Shown: piece by piece, positions 1 through 5,901 of the stretch
How positions within the stretch are numbered: position 1 is the first letter of the stretch
Layout: every line of letters starts with the position of its first letter
Source of the DNA: Kiritimatiellia bacterium
GTDB lineage: Bacteria; Verrucomicrobiota; Kiritimatiellia; RFP12; UBA1067
Direction of reading: 5' to 3'
Length of the DNA stretch: 5,902 nucleotides
Assembly (NCBI GenBank): GCA_028707675.1
Contig: JAQWAM010000105.1
Span: 1 to 5,902, forward strand
Made by a program: the position numbers and the translations under genes
The notes under the pieces: generated by a model
The model's input: the letters and a program-made list of their open reading frames with translations, nothing else
What the model was told of the DNA's origin: nothing
The model's database searches: none

Positions 1-972
1 GTGCCTGTGGAGCCGGACGGCAGCGCCTACTTCGAGGTGCCGGGCAATACGTTCGTGTACTTCCAGGCGTTGGACGAGAACGGCATGATGGTGCAGTCGA
101 TGCGTTCCGGAGCGTACTTGCAGCCCGGCGAGACCTGCGGCTGCGTGGGTTGCCACGAGAACCGCGTGGGCGATATCCCTCCTGCCGCGGCACGGCCTTT
201 GGCGTTACAGCGCAAGCCGGATCGGCTGCAGGGCTGGCGCGGTGCCCCACGAACCTTCTGCTTCCAGCGCGAGGTGCAGCCGGTTTTCGATAAGCGATGC
301 GTCTCCTGCCACGACTACGGCAAGGAAGCGGGGAAGAAGCTGAATCTGTCCGGCGACCGCGACGCGGTCTTCTGCGCCTCCTATGTGGACTTGTGGGCGC
401 TGGGCGCCATTTCCTGTGTGGGCGGGGGCCCGGCCGAGATCATGCAGCCTTATACTTGGGGCAGCCATCCGTCCAAGCTGATCAAAAAAGTGCGGGCGCG
501 TCACGCGGGCGTGGTTTTGAAAGAGGAGGAGATTGAACGGCTGATCACATGGGTGGATTTGAACGCGCCGTACTACGCATATTACGAGTCGGCGTATCCC
601 GCGAACCCAGGCGGCCGCAGTCCTTTGACGGATAAAGAGTTGAAACGCCTGACGGAATTGACCGGGGTCACCATCGCCGTGTCACACGGGGCCCGTCAGC
701 GCGCGACCGTCAGTTTCGCGCGGCCCGAGGTCAGCCGCATCTTGGACAAGCTGGCGCCGGACGCGCCGCAGCGGGCGGAGGCGCTGGCCTTGATCCGAGC
801 GGGCGCCGGACGCCTGCGCGGAAAACCGCGCGCCGACATGGAAGGATTCGTGCCGTCACCGGCGGATCAGGCGCGCGAAAATAAATACCGAGAACGGCTG
901 TCTCAAGAAAGGCGCGTTTACGAGGCCATCAGAGAGAGCCGCAAAGTGTACGATCCGGGGTTGCGGCGATGA
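1..972 (+). CDS. HzsA-related c-type cytochrome-like protein, C-terminal part (5' end outside window)
   Basis: This is an open frame of 323 codons that starts at the first base of the window. The GTG there is probably an internal valine, and the gene likely begins upstream. Two c-type haem-binding motifs are visible: CVGCH at residues 48-52, preceded by QPGETCG, and CVSCH at 100-104, preceded by EVQPVFDKR. The N-terminal part (VEPDGSAYFEVP, then FQALDENG and MRSGAYLQPGE) resembles the middle domain of the hydrazine synthase alpha-subunit family. The region after the second haem (HPSKLIKK, ITWVDLNAPYY, GRSPLT, SFARPEVSRIL) resembles the C-terminal domain of HzsA-related proteins known from PVC genomes. 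From the family, the missing N-terminus would be a beta-propeller, and haem attachment implies export to the periplasm; neither can be seen here. Function is unknown. Family resemblance alone does not support hydrazine synthesis. The residue tail 280-323 is charged and probably helical. No terminator hairpin follows the TGA, and the next gene is convergent. Confidence 0.8.
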   Translation: MPVEPDGSAYFEVPGNTFVYFQALDENGMMVQSMRSGAYLQPGETCGCVGCHENRVGDIPPAAARPLALQRKPDRLQGWRGAPRTFCFQREVQPVFDKRCVSCHDYGKEAGKKLNLSGDRDAVFCASYVDLWALGAISCVGGGPAEIMQPYTWGSHPSKLIKKVRARHAGVVLKEEEIERLITWVDLNAPYYAYYESAYPANPGGRSPLTDKELKRLTELTGVTIAVSHGARQRATVSFARPEVSRILDKLAPDAPQRAEALALIRAGAGRLRGKPRADMEGFVPSPADQARENKYRERLSQERRVYEAIRESRKVYDPGLRR

Positions 973-1096
973 GCATCTCTGGGCCGCGCGTCACCAGAAG
1001 ATCTTCGCTTTCGATGTGCTCACGCGCCTGACTGGACAGACGCTCAGTGTCACCCGCGTATAGCCAGACGACAACGTGAGTGTCAAGGTAGATCAT
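929..1096 (-). pseudogene. Truncated VapC-like PIN-domain toxin remnant
   Basis: The ATG at 1096 opens a 55-codon frame beginning MIYLDTHVVVWLYAG. This is the hallmark N-terminus of VapC PIN-domain ribonucleases, with the first catalytic aspartate at residue 5. VapC-like sequence continues to about residue 36 (AREHIESEDLLVT, near position 988) and then becomes unrelated. The frame runs on through the 3' end of the convergent HzsA-like gene and stops at 929. Full-length relatives have roughly 120-135 residues, so the later acidic catalytic residues are gone and ribonuclease activity is very unlikely. The start overlaps the antitoxin stop by 14 nt, the usual antitoxin-first coupled arrangement. 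There is no strong Shine-Dalgarno of its own, so translation would depend on coupling. The toxin was probably cut by a rearrangement that joined this module to the end of the HzsA-like gene. A chimeric assembly is the main alternative. Confidence 0.78.
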
Positions 1097-1313
1097 GGCA
1101 ACACTTCCCCGACCAGTCGATGTGGACTAGCTCTTCCGGATCTCCCGACACACGCGCGCGAGGCTTCAACCTTGCCAGTTTGCCCTGTTTTCCGATTGGC
1201 ACGATCTTCAAAAGCACACCCCTTCGCTTGATCTCGAGTTCTTTGCCGGTCTCGACAACCCCGTCAAGCAATCGGTAAATGTCTGATCGCAGAGCAGATG
1301 TCGTAATGGCCAT
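1083..1313 (-). CDS. Phd/YefM-family type II antitoxin, without intact toxin
   Basis: This is a 76-residue protein starting MAITTSALRSDIYRLLD. The Phd/YefM fold is suggested by residues 1-39, where an N-terminal strand and helices are followed by the EIKRRGVLLKIVPI strand pair. This half normally dimerises and binds the operator. The C-terminal segment DPEELVHIDWSG (58-69) matches the toxin-binding tail of antitoxins paired with PIN toxins. In the family, the antitoxin masks the VapC active site and represses its own promoter. The start is well supported: AAGGAGG lies 5 nt upstream of the ATG. The last codons (KCCHDLP) overlap the start of the vapC remnant by 14 nt. With the toxin truncated, the antitoxin may survive only as a DNA-binding autorepressor, as an antidote to a related toxin elsewhere, or as decaying sequence. 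GC content over 1141-1380 is about 52% by hand count, lower than in the neighbouring murJ gene, which fits acquisition by transfer. Confidence 0.85.
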   Translation of the reverse strand: MAITTSALRSDIYRLLDGVVETGKELEIKRRGVLLKIVPIGKQGKLARLKPRARVSGDPEELVHIDWSGKCCHDLP

Positions 1314-1318
1314 TTTTG

Positions 1319-1325
1319 CCTCCTT
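1319..1325 (-). promoter_or_regulatory. Shine-Dalgarno site of the antitoxin gene
   Basis: AAGGAGG on the minus strand lies 5 nt before the ATG at 1313. It is close to the ideal anti-16S complement and fixes the antitoxin start. Confidence 0.8.
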
Positions 1326-1331
1326 CCGATT

Positions 1332-1362
1332 CGTACGTACATATATTCTAAAAGCGTACGCT
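1332..1362. promoter_or_regulatory. Paired CGTACG palindromes, candidate antitoxin operator
   Basis: A perfect 10-nt palindrome, AGCGTACGCT (1353-1362), lies in the promoter spacer. A second palindrome, GTACGTAC (1333-1340), overlaps CGTACG at 1332-1337 just downstream of the -10 region. The two CGTACG cores (1332-1337 and 1355-1360) start 23 nt apart, about two helical turns. Phd/YefM antitoxins bind palindromic repeats overlapping their own promoter, so autorepression is a natural inference. The protein-DNA pairing is not shown by the sequence. Confidence 0.55.
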
Positions 1363-1371
1363 CTTAGTCAA
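1343..1371 (-). promoter_or_regulatory. Candidate sigma-70-type promoter of the antitoxin-toxin module
   Basis: On the minus strand, TTGACT (1371-1366) matches five of six -35 consensus positions. It is followed after 17 nt by GAATAT (1348-1343), or after 15 nt by TAGAAT (1350-1345), as candidate -10 boxes. The AT-rich patch stands out from its GC-rich surroundings. It lies about 30 nt upstream of the antitoxin ATG, as expected for an autonomous TA promoter. The exact -10 choice is uncertain. Confidence 0.55.
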
Positions 1372-1462
1372 GGCGGCACCGGACGGAGGTTCAGAAATAC
1401 AACTTTTGCCGGCGTTTCATCGAAGCCGCCGCCGCTTCCCGCTGTTCACGGCAACTTTCTGG
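1372..1462. other. Short intergenic spacer between murG and the antitoxin promoter
   Basis: These 91 nt hold no gene. A weak GAAGC/GCTTC hairpin (1422-1438) lies about 25 nt after the murG stop but lacks a T-run, so it is not a convincing terminator. Readthrough from the envelope operon into the antitoxin gene is possible. Confidence 0.5.
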
Positions 1463-2515
1463 TCAGACTGCCTCCATCACATCCGCCACGCGCGCGGCGG
1501 CATCCGGCACGGCCATCGCTTTGAGCGCCGCGCCCATCGCCGCCAGCTTCTCCGGGCTTTTCATTTTTTTCTGAAGAAACCGCATGACAGAGCGTCCTGA
1601 AAGCTCGCCCTGTATGCCCTCGTCTACTCCGCCGCCGCGCATCAAGGCCGCCGCGTTCAGATGCTGGTGGTCGCGCTTGGCCTCCGGCAGCGGGATCAGC
1701 AGGGCCGGTTTGCCCAACAGGCACAGCTCGCAACAGGTCGAGGCCCCGGCCCGCGCGATCACGAAATCAGCCGACGCGTATGCGCTCCCCATCTCCCGTA
1801 TGAAGGCGCTCACTTTGGCGTTTACGCCAGAAGTATGATAAAGCTCGCGCAAACGATCCTCGTCCGCCCGACCGCACTGGTGTATCACGTAAAAATCTTC
1901 CGCCCCGGACTGTTTCAGCAGGCACATCGCCTGCGCGACCAGATCGTTCACACGCCGCGCGCCCTGACTGCCGCCGGTTACCAAGAAAGTGAACACCCCG
2001 GCCGGAATCTCCTCAAACCGCCCGCAACCGCACAAGTCAGCACGCACCGGCAAACCGGTATGGCACACACGCCTCCCCGGCAGCCATCGCTCCGTGCCCG
2101 CGAAACTGTAAGCGGTCATTGCCGCATATCGAGAAAGCGTCTCCACCGCCCTGCCCGGGACCGCGTTGGCCTCGTGCAACACCACCGGGACACGCCGCAA
2201 ACACGCGGTCAAGGCCGGAGGCAGGCTGGAGTAACTGCCCATCGCCAGCAGCGCGTCGGGCTTAAGTTCTTTCATCCTTTCCAGACACCTCCACACCGCC
2301 CGCGCGGCATGCGGCAGCGTCCGCAAAGAGATCTGCCGCATGCCGGTCGCGAAAAGCTTGCGCTCGCGGTCGCCGGAAGCGCAAGACTCTATATCACGTC
2401 CGGCCAGCCAAACCTCAACCGTGTGCCCCCTGCGATCCAGTTCGTCCGCCACCGCCAGCCCCGGAAACACATGGCCGCCGGTCCCGCCGCAAGCCACTAC
2501 AAAAGTTTTAGCCAT
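1463..2515 (-). CDS. murG: MurG, lipid I N-acetylglucosaminyltransferase
   Basis: MurG transfers GlcNAc from UDP-GlcNAc to lipid I (undecaprenyl-PP-MurNAc-pentapeptide), making lipid II on the cytoplasmic face of the inner membrane. The protein has 350 residues, near the usual 350-370. Family motifs appear in order: GGTGGHVFPG (10-19) with the conserved His15, MGSYSS (92-97), HEANAVPGR (114-122), GLPVR (154-158), TGGSQGARRVN (180-190), RAGASTCCEL (255-264) and KRDHQHLNA (280-288). The last two belong to the UDP-sugar-binding C-terminal GT-B domain. Compared with my recollection of E. coli MurG, the loop after residue 60 is shorter. The ATG at 2515 overlaps the murJ stop by 8 nt and has AGGAGGG 6 nt upstream. 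It is the last gene of the lpxK-murJ-murG operon and lies outside any visible dcw cell-division cluster. Function is confident. Confidence 0.95.
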   Translation of the reverse strand: MAKTFVVACGGTGGHVFPGLAVADELDRRGHTVEVWLAGRDIESCASGDRERKLFATGMRQISLRTLPHAARAVWRCLERMKELKPDALLAMGSYSSLPPALTACLRRVPVVLHEANAVPGRAVETLSRYAAMTAYSFAGTERWLPGRRVCHTGLPVRADLCGCGRFEEIPAGVFTFLVTGGSQGARRVNDLVAQAMCLLKQSGAEDFYVIHQCGRADEDRLRELYHTSGVNAKVSAFIREMGSAYASADFVIARAGASTCCELCLLGKPALLIPLPEAKRDHQHLNAAALMRGGGVDEGIQGELSGRSVMRFLQKKMKSPEKLAAMGAALKAMAVPDAAARVADVMEAV

Positions 2516-4151
2516 TCACTTCCCTCCTGAACTTCTTGCGCCCAAGCAACTCCCCCGCCATTTCGACCAGCTCCGCGCGGCTTACCAACAACATCATTCC
2601 TCCGTATGCCGCAATGCCCGCCGCGACAGTAACGGCCATCACTGCGATCTGTCCGAGCTTGCCGTCCGGCATGACGCCGGAAAACCCGGTGCCGCACCCC
2701 GCGAACACCGCCCGCGCCGCCGCCGCCATCACCAGCGCGCATGCCACGGCCTTTAGCGCCGGCGCGACCACAGCCGCCGGCCGCAGAGCGCCGCGCCGCC
2801 GGCGCAGGATCACAGCCAAGGTCAAGCCGTTCACCATGCTCGTGACCACAGTGGAGCCCGCGATGCCCGCGTGTTTCCAGCCGTGCGGCAGCAGAACCAC
2901 GCTGGCGACATTAAGCGTTATGTTCAACGCCAGACCGAACATGCTGACTCGCACCGGCGTGCGCAAATCCTGCATCCCGTAAAAGGCGGGCACCACCGCT
3001 TTCTGGAAACTGAAGAAAAGCAGGCCGGGCGCGTAAGCCGCCAATGCCCGCGCGCTGAGCATAACCGCATCCGGCCCGAACTGACCGCCCTTGAACGAAT
3101 AGATCAGCTCTATTATCGGCAGGGCCAGCACCGCCAGCGCCGCCGAGCAGGGCGCCATGATCACCGCAAGATTCCTTATCGCGCGCTCCAGCGTGAGGCG
3201 CATCCCTTCCACATCGCCGGCCGCCGACTGCTTCGAGAACGTCGGCAGCAGCACCGTCATGAAAGCCGTGCCGAACATGCCCAGCGGCAGGTAAATCAGC
3301 CGCTCCGCGTACTCCAGCATGGCCGGCGCGCCCGGGTCTGCCCAGAAGGCCAGCATCTTGTCCACGCAGACATTGATCTGGATCAGCCCTATCCCCAGCG
3401 CGGCCGGCCCCATCAGCCTCAAAACCCGCCGCAGTTTGGGGTCCTCGCGCAATCCGGCGAAACACAGTCCGAAGCGGAAGCCCCCGCGCGCCAAGGCGGG
3501 CAACTGGAAAAGCAACTGCGCCAGACCCGCCAGCAGCACCGCCCAGCTCAGAACCATGATCCGGGTTTCAGGCAAGTCCCGCACGAAAGGGAAGACGCCG
3601 AACAACGTGGCCAGCCAGATCAGGTTCAGCAAAAAAGGCGTCAGCGAGGATATCGCGAACTTGCCCAGCGTGTTAAGCATGCCCGAGACCAACGCCGCCA
3701 GACAGATCAGCAACGCGTACGGCAGCATCACGCGCAGCATCGGCAGCGGCAGCAGCCAGCGGCTGCCCGCAGGCAGAATCGCCGCCAGCGGGTAGCTCAG
3801 CAGTATCCCCGCCAGCGTGACCGCGCCCAGAAACAGCACCAGCAGCGTGATCAGCCGCCGCGCGAAAAGGTAGGCCTGCTCACGGCCCTCTTTCACCATG
3901 CTCTCGCCGAAAACCGGCACGAATGCGCTGGACAGTGCCCCCTCGCCGAAAAGCCGCCGGAAAAGGTTGGGCACCACGAACGCGATGTCGAAGGCGGACT
4001 TCAATGCCGAAGTGCCGAAGAAATACGCCATCGCCACTTCGCGCGCCAACCCCAGGACACGGCTGACGGCGGTCATCATGCTGACCACTGAAACCGACCG
4101 CAAAACGCGCGGATGCGCCGCCTTATCGCTATGTGATGTGTTTTGATTCAA
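2508..4151 (-). CDS. murJ: MurJ (MviN), lipid II flippase
   Basis: MurJ belongs to the MOP exporter superfamily and moves lipid II across the inner membrane to the periplasm. The protein has 547 residues and many hydrophobic segments, consistent with about 14 transmembrane helices. Family signatures include SRVLGLAREVA (30-40), PNLFRRLFGEGALSSAFVP (61-79), LLISLA-like LLICLAALVSGMLN (147-160), YAERLIYLPLGMFG (281-294) and FYGMQDLRTPV (390-400). Arginines 31, 37, 65 and 284 align with the functionally important R18, R24, R52 and R270 of E. coli MurJ. The position equivalent to E. coli D39 is Ser52, with an acidic residue at Asp55 instead. The start is a TTG at 4151, 6 nt after the lpxK stop. 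GGAAGG at 4163-4168 lies 11 nt upstream, and no ATG or GTG lies between the lpxK stop and this TTG in frame. Residues 1-17 are polar and variable. Product calls are confident; the start codon is less so. Confidence 0.95.
   Translation of the reverse strand: MNQNTSHSDKAAHPRVLRSVSVVSMMTAVSRVLGLAREVAMAYFFGTSALKSAFDIAFVVPNLFRRLFGEGALSSAFVPVFGESMVKEGREQAYLFARRLITLLVLFLGAVTLAGILLSYPLAAILPAGSRWLLPLPMLRVMLPYALLICLAALVSGMLNTLGKFAISSLTPFLLNLIWLATLFGVFPFVRDLPETRIMVLSWAVLLAGLAQLLFQLPALARGGFRFGLCFAGLREDPKLRRVLRLMGPAALGIGLIQINVCVDKMLAFWADPGAPAMLEYAERLIYLPLGMFGTAFMTVLLPTFSKQSAAGDVEGMRLTLERAIRNLAVIMAPCSAALAVLALPIIELIYSFKGGQFGPDAVMLSARALAAYAPGLLFFSFQKAVVPAFYGMQDLRTPVRVSMFGLALNITLNVASVVLLPHGWKHAGIAGSTVVTSMVNGLTLAVILRRRRGALRPAAVVAPALKAVACALVMAAAARAVFAGCGTGFSGVMPDGKLGQIAVMAVTVAAGIAAYGGMMLLVSRAELVEMAGELLGRKKFRREVNG
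2522..2528 (-). promoter_or_regulatory. Shine-Dalgarno site of murG inside the murJ 3' end
   Basis: AGGAGGG lies 6 nt upstream of the murG ATG, within the last codons of murJ. It confirms the overlapping start and suggests translational coupling. Confidence 0.75.
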
Positions 4152-4157
4152 TGAGTC

Positions 4158-5375
4158 TCACGCCTTCCGCACATCGCCGGCGCCTGACGGCGCGCGCGCG
4201 GCGTCCCTCTTTCTGAAACAAATGTGCTCGACCGCCTCGTGGAAATTCTCCGCACCTTCGATCAACTCGATGTCCACCCGCAGATAAAACACCGGCACCG
4301 GCGTCGTCTCCAGCTTGGGAAAGCGCACAGCGTCTTTCTCCGTGGTCAGCAGGGCGTCGGCGCGCATGTCCGCGGCCTTGTTGACCGCATCGATAATTTC
4401 CTGCGCGTTATAGCGGTGATGGTCGGCGTAACGCTCGCAATAGATCACCCTCGCGCCCATCATGCGCAGGGAGTTCTCGAAACTCTGCGGCACCGCGATG
4501 CCCGAGAGCGAGGTCACTGTCTTGCCCTTCAGCCAATCCAGCGCGACATGCTCTGCGGCGAACACATTCCGCAGGTAACGCGGCCGGTGGCGACACTCGA
4601 TTATATCGGCCTTGGCATTCAACTCCCGAATGCGCTGGCGCAGCGCGCCCGAATCGCCGTCGGACTTGGTGATGAAGATGAAGTCAGCTCGTTTCAAATT
4701 GCGCACAGGCTCTCGCAGCACCCCGCGCGGCAGCATGCAGCCGTTGCCGAACGGGTTGGTCTTGTCCACCAGCACCACCTCCAGACGGTGCCGCAGCTTC
4801 TGGTACTGGAACCCGTCGTCCAGAATCAGTGTGTCGCTGCCGAAACGCTTGACCGCGTAACGCCCGCTCTTGACGCGGTTCCTGTCGACCAGCACCACGA
4901 CCCCGGGCAGGTTGCTGGCAAGCATGTAGGGCTCGTCGCCGCCCATCTCGCTGTCCAGCAGCAGGCGCTGGCCGTCGCTGACCACCCGCGGCGGTTCGAT
5001 CGATTCGCGGAAAAGCCGCTGATACCAAGGCAGTTCTTTCTTGCGGTACCCGCGGCTGAGGATTGCAACCTTGCGTCCGGACTTCTGCAGCTCACGCGCG
5101 AAAATCTCCACCACCGGGGTCTTGCCCGTGCCGCCCGCCGTGATGTTGCCGACGCTTATGACCTGACACCCCAGCGGGTAACGGCGGAAAATGCCCGCAT
5201 TGTAAAGAAAAAGCCGCGTCAGCACCACCCCTTTGAAAGCGCAGGCTCCCGCCTTTAAAACCGCCAGCAGCCAACGCACCGGCCAGGGATGCCCCCGGTC
5301 GGCACCCGGCTCCTGTATGATGCGGACCAGATAACGCTCGATCCGTTCAATCCGCCTTATTTTCGCTTTGCGCAT
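4158..5375 (-). CDS. lpxK: LpxK, tetraacyldisaccharide 4'-kinase
   Basis: LpxK phosphorylates the 4' position of tetraacyldisaccharide 1-phosphate to give lipid IVA, the sixth step of the Raetz lipid A pathway, at the cytoplasmic face of the inner membrane. Motifs in order: a hydrophobic N-terminal segment (about 31-65) likely to sit on the membrane; the P-loop [12 protein letters not shown] (76-87); SRGY (107-110); GDEP (146-149); LDDGFQ (185-190) with the paired acidic residues; [15 protein letters not shown] (209-223); YADHHRY (316-322), containing the conserved His near the active site; and TTEKDAVR (344-351). At 405 residues it is longer than E. coli LpxK (about 328). The extra length is in the N-terminus before the P-loop, an insertion after SRGY (111-145), and a charged tail (388-405). 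The ATG at 5375 has AGGCGG 9 nt upstream. It is the first gene of the operon behind a strong promoter. Function is confident. Confidence 0.95.
   Translation of the reverse strand: MRKAKIRRIERIERYLVRIIQEPGADRGHPWPVRWLLAVLKAGACAFKGVVLTRLFLYNAGIFRRYPLGCQVISVGNITAGGTGKTPVVEIFARELQKSGRKVAILSRGYRKKELPWYQRLFRESIEPPRVVSDGQRLLLDSEMGGDEPYMLASNLPGVVVLVDRNRVKSGRYAVKRFGSDTLILDDGFQYQKLRHRLEVVLVDKTNPFGNGCMLPRGVLREPVRNLKRADFIFITKSDGDSGALRQRIRELNAKADIIECRHRPRYLRNVFAAEHVALDWLKGKTVTSLSGIAVPQSFENSLRMMGARVIYCERYADHHRYNAQEIIDAVNKAADMRADALLTTEKDAVRFPKLETTPVPVFYLRVDIELIEGAENFHEAVEHICFRKRDAARAPSGAGDVRKA
4163..4168 (-). promoter_or_regulatory. Putative Shine-Dalgarno site for the TTG start of murJ
   Basis: GGAAGG near the end of lpxK lies 11 nt before the TTG at 4151, slightly long spacing. 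It is the only purine-rich anti-16S match near the proposed non-ATG start and supports it moderately. Confidence 0.45.
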
Positions 5376-5407
5376 CTCTCATTACCGCCTGATTAAATGA
5401 TTTGCGC

Positions 5408-5436
5408 ATCATAAAACATCCGGCCCCGCATGACAA
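5408..5436 (-). promoter_or_regulatory. Strong sigma-70-type promoter of the lpxK-murJ-murG operon
   Basis: On the minus strand, TTGTCA (5436-5431) and TATGAT (5413-5408) are separated by exactly 17 nt. Each differs from consensus at one base. The predicted transcription start is near 5401, giving a leader of about 25 nt before the lpxK ATG. All three operon genes can be served from this promoter. I saw no other clear promoter between them. Confidence 0.72.
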
Positions 5437-5446
5437 CCTATTCGCG

Positions 5447-5475
5447 GGTGCGATGCAGTTCAACTAGATCGCACC
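5447..5475. repeat. 29-nt near-perfect inverted repeat, terminator or operator
   Basis: The arms GGTGCGAT (5447-5454) and ATCGCACC (5468-5475) are perfect complements. Inside them AGTT (5457-5460) and AACT (5462-5465) are also complementary around a central C at 5461, leaving one two-base mismatch per side. The element starts 6 nt after the stop codon of the upstream minus-strand gene and ends 10 nt before the -35 box of the lpxK promoter. As RNA it could form a hairpin ending the upstream transcript, but no U-run follows. As DNA, its dyad symmetry suits a dimeric regulator upstream of the promoter. Confidence 0.6.
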
Positions 5476-5481
5476 TCAGCG

Positions 5482-5901
5482 TTATTTCTTGGCGGTAAAG
5501 GGACGTTCGCCTTGTATGCCCTCGACGATATCCAGCGCTTTGCGGACATTCTGCTCAGTGCCGCGCCAGACCATCCAACTGGCGCCCTCCGCGCCTCCGA
5601 CACCTCCGGCCGAAGCCTGCAAAGCCCGCACGTCCGCCAGAATCCCCAAAGCCTCGATCTCGGTCACGATCTGACCCCGCAGTAACCACATCGAAGGCAA
5701 TCGCGTGACAGATGTGACCGGCTCGTTGACCGCATCCACAATCTCCGAGCCAAGTCCGGCAACCTGCTTTTCCAGACCGATCGGTATCACCAGATGGGCC
5801 TTGCGCGCCACCACCAGCGGCATGATCTTGCCAGTCGTACCGCCTGTCGGGCTGCCGATCCACACGCCGACGGACTTGTTACGGTAGTCCAGCATGTTAC
5901 C
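5482..5901 (-). CDS. Unrecognised protein, C-terminal part (probably continues past right edge)
   Basis: The frame is open from the right edge to a TAA at 5482. The first visible ATG (5895) gives 137 residues, but the codons upstream of it (GGT AAC) are also open, so the true start may lie outside. AGGT at the very edge is only 3 nt from that ATG, too close for a good ribosome site. I do not recognise the family. Visible features are a Gly/Thr-rich segment GSPTGGTTGK (14-23) that recalls but does not match a Walker A loop, a hydrophobic strand pattern LVIPIGLEK (35-43), a second glycine-rich turn SAGGVGGAEGAS (95-106), and the basic end ERPFTAKK. There is no signal peptide or membrane segment in the visible part, so it is probably a soluble alpha/beta protein. 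It is on the same strand as lpxK but is separated by 106 nt containing an inverted repeat and a promoter, so it is likely a separate transcription unit. Confidence 0.7.
   Translation of the reverse strand, partial: GNMLDYRNKSVGVWIGSPTGGTTGKIMPLVVARKAHLVIPIGLEKQVAGLGSEIVDAVNEPVTSVTRLPSMWLLRGQIVTEIEALGILADVRALQASAGGVGGAEGASWMVWRGTEQNVRKALDIVEGIQGERPFTAKK

Noticed and set aside
1..3. GTG at the first base as the true start of the HzsA-like gene
   Set aside because: The sequence begins inside a domain, no upstream sequence is available to show a ribosome site, and relatives are much longer.
14..23. GSPTGGTTGK of the right-edge protein (protein residues 14-23, about 5856-5827) as a Walker A P-loop
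   Set aside because: The spacing does not fit GxxxxGK[ST], because the residue after the Lys is Ile and the required first Gly is Thr.
1422..1438. GAAGC/GCTTC hairpin after murG as a rho-independent terminator
   Set aside because: The stem is only 5 bp and no T-run follows on the minus strand.
1661..2530. 289-codon open frame on the plus strand opposite murG
   Set aside because: It is antisense to a clear MurG, rich in Arg/His/Pro/Gln with no recognisable domain. It is a by-product of high third-position GC.
2871..4091. 406-codon open frame on the plus strand opposite murJ
   Set aside because: Its product is extremely rich in Gln/Arg/His, has no Shine-Dalgarno, and mirrors the membrane-protein codons of murJ. 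It is a shadow frame.
4224..5258. 344-codon open frame on the plus strand opposite lpxK
   Set aside because: It lies entirely antisense to a well-supported LpxK and has no family motif.
1608..5524. Shared 12-nt string and EGIQGE peptide in murG and in the protein at 5482-5901
   Set aside because: A match of this length is expected by chance in a window of this size, and the flanking residues are unrelated.
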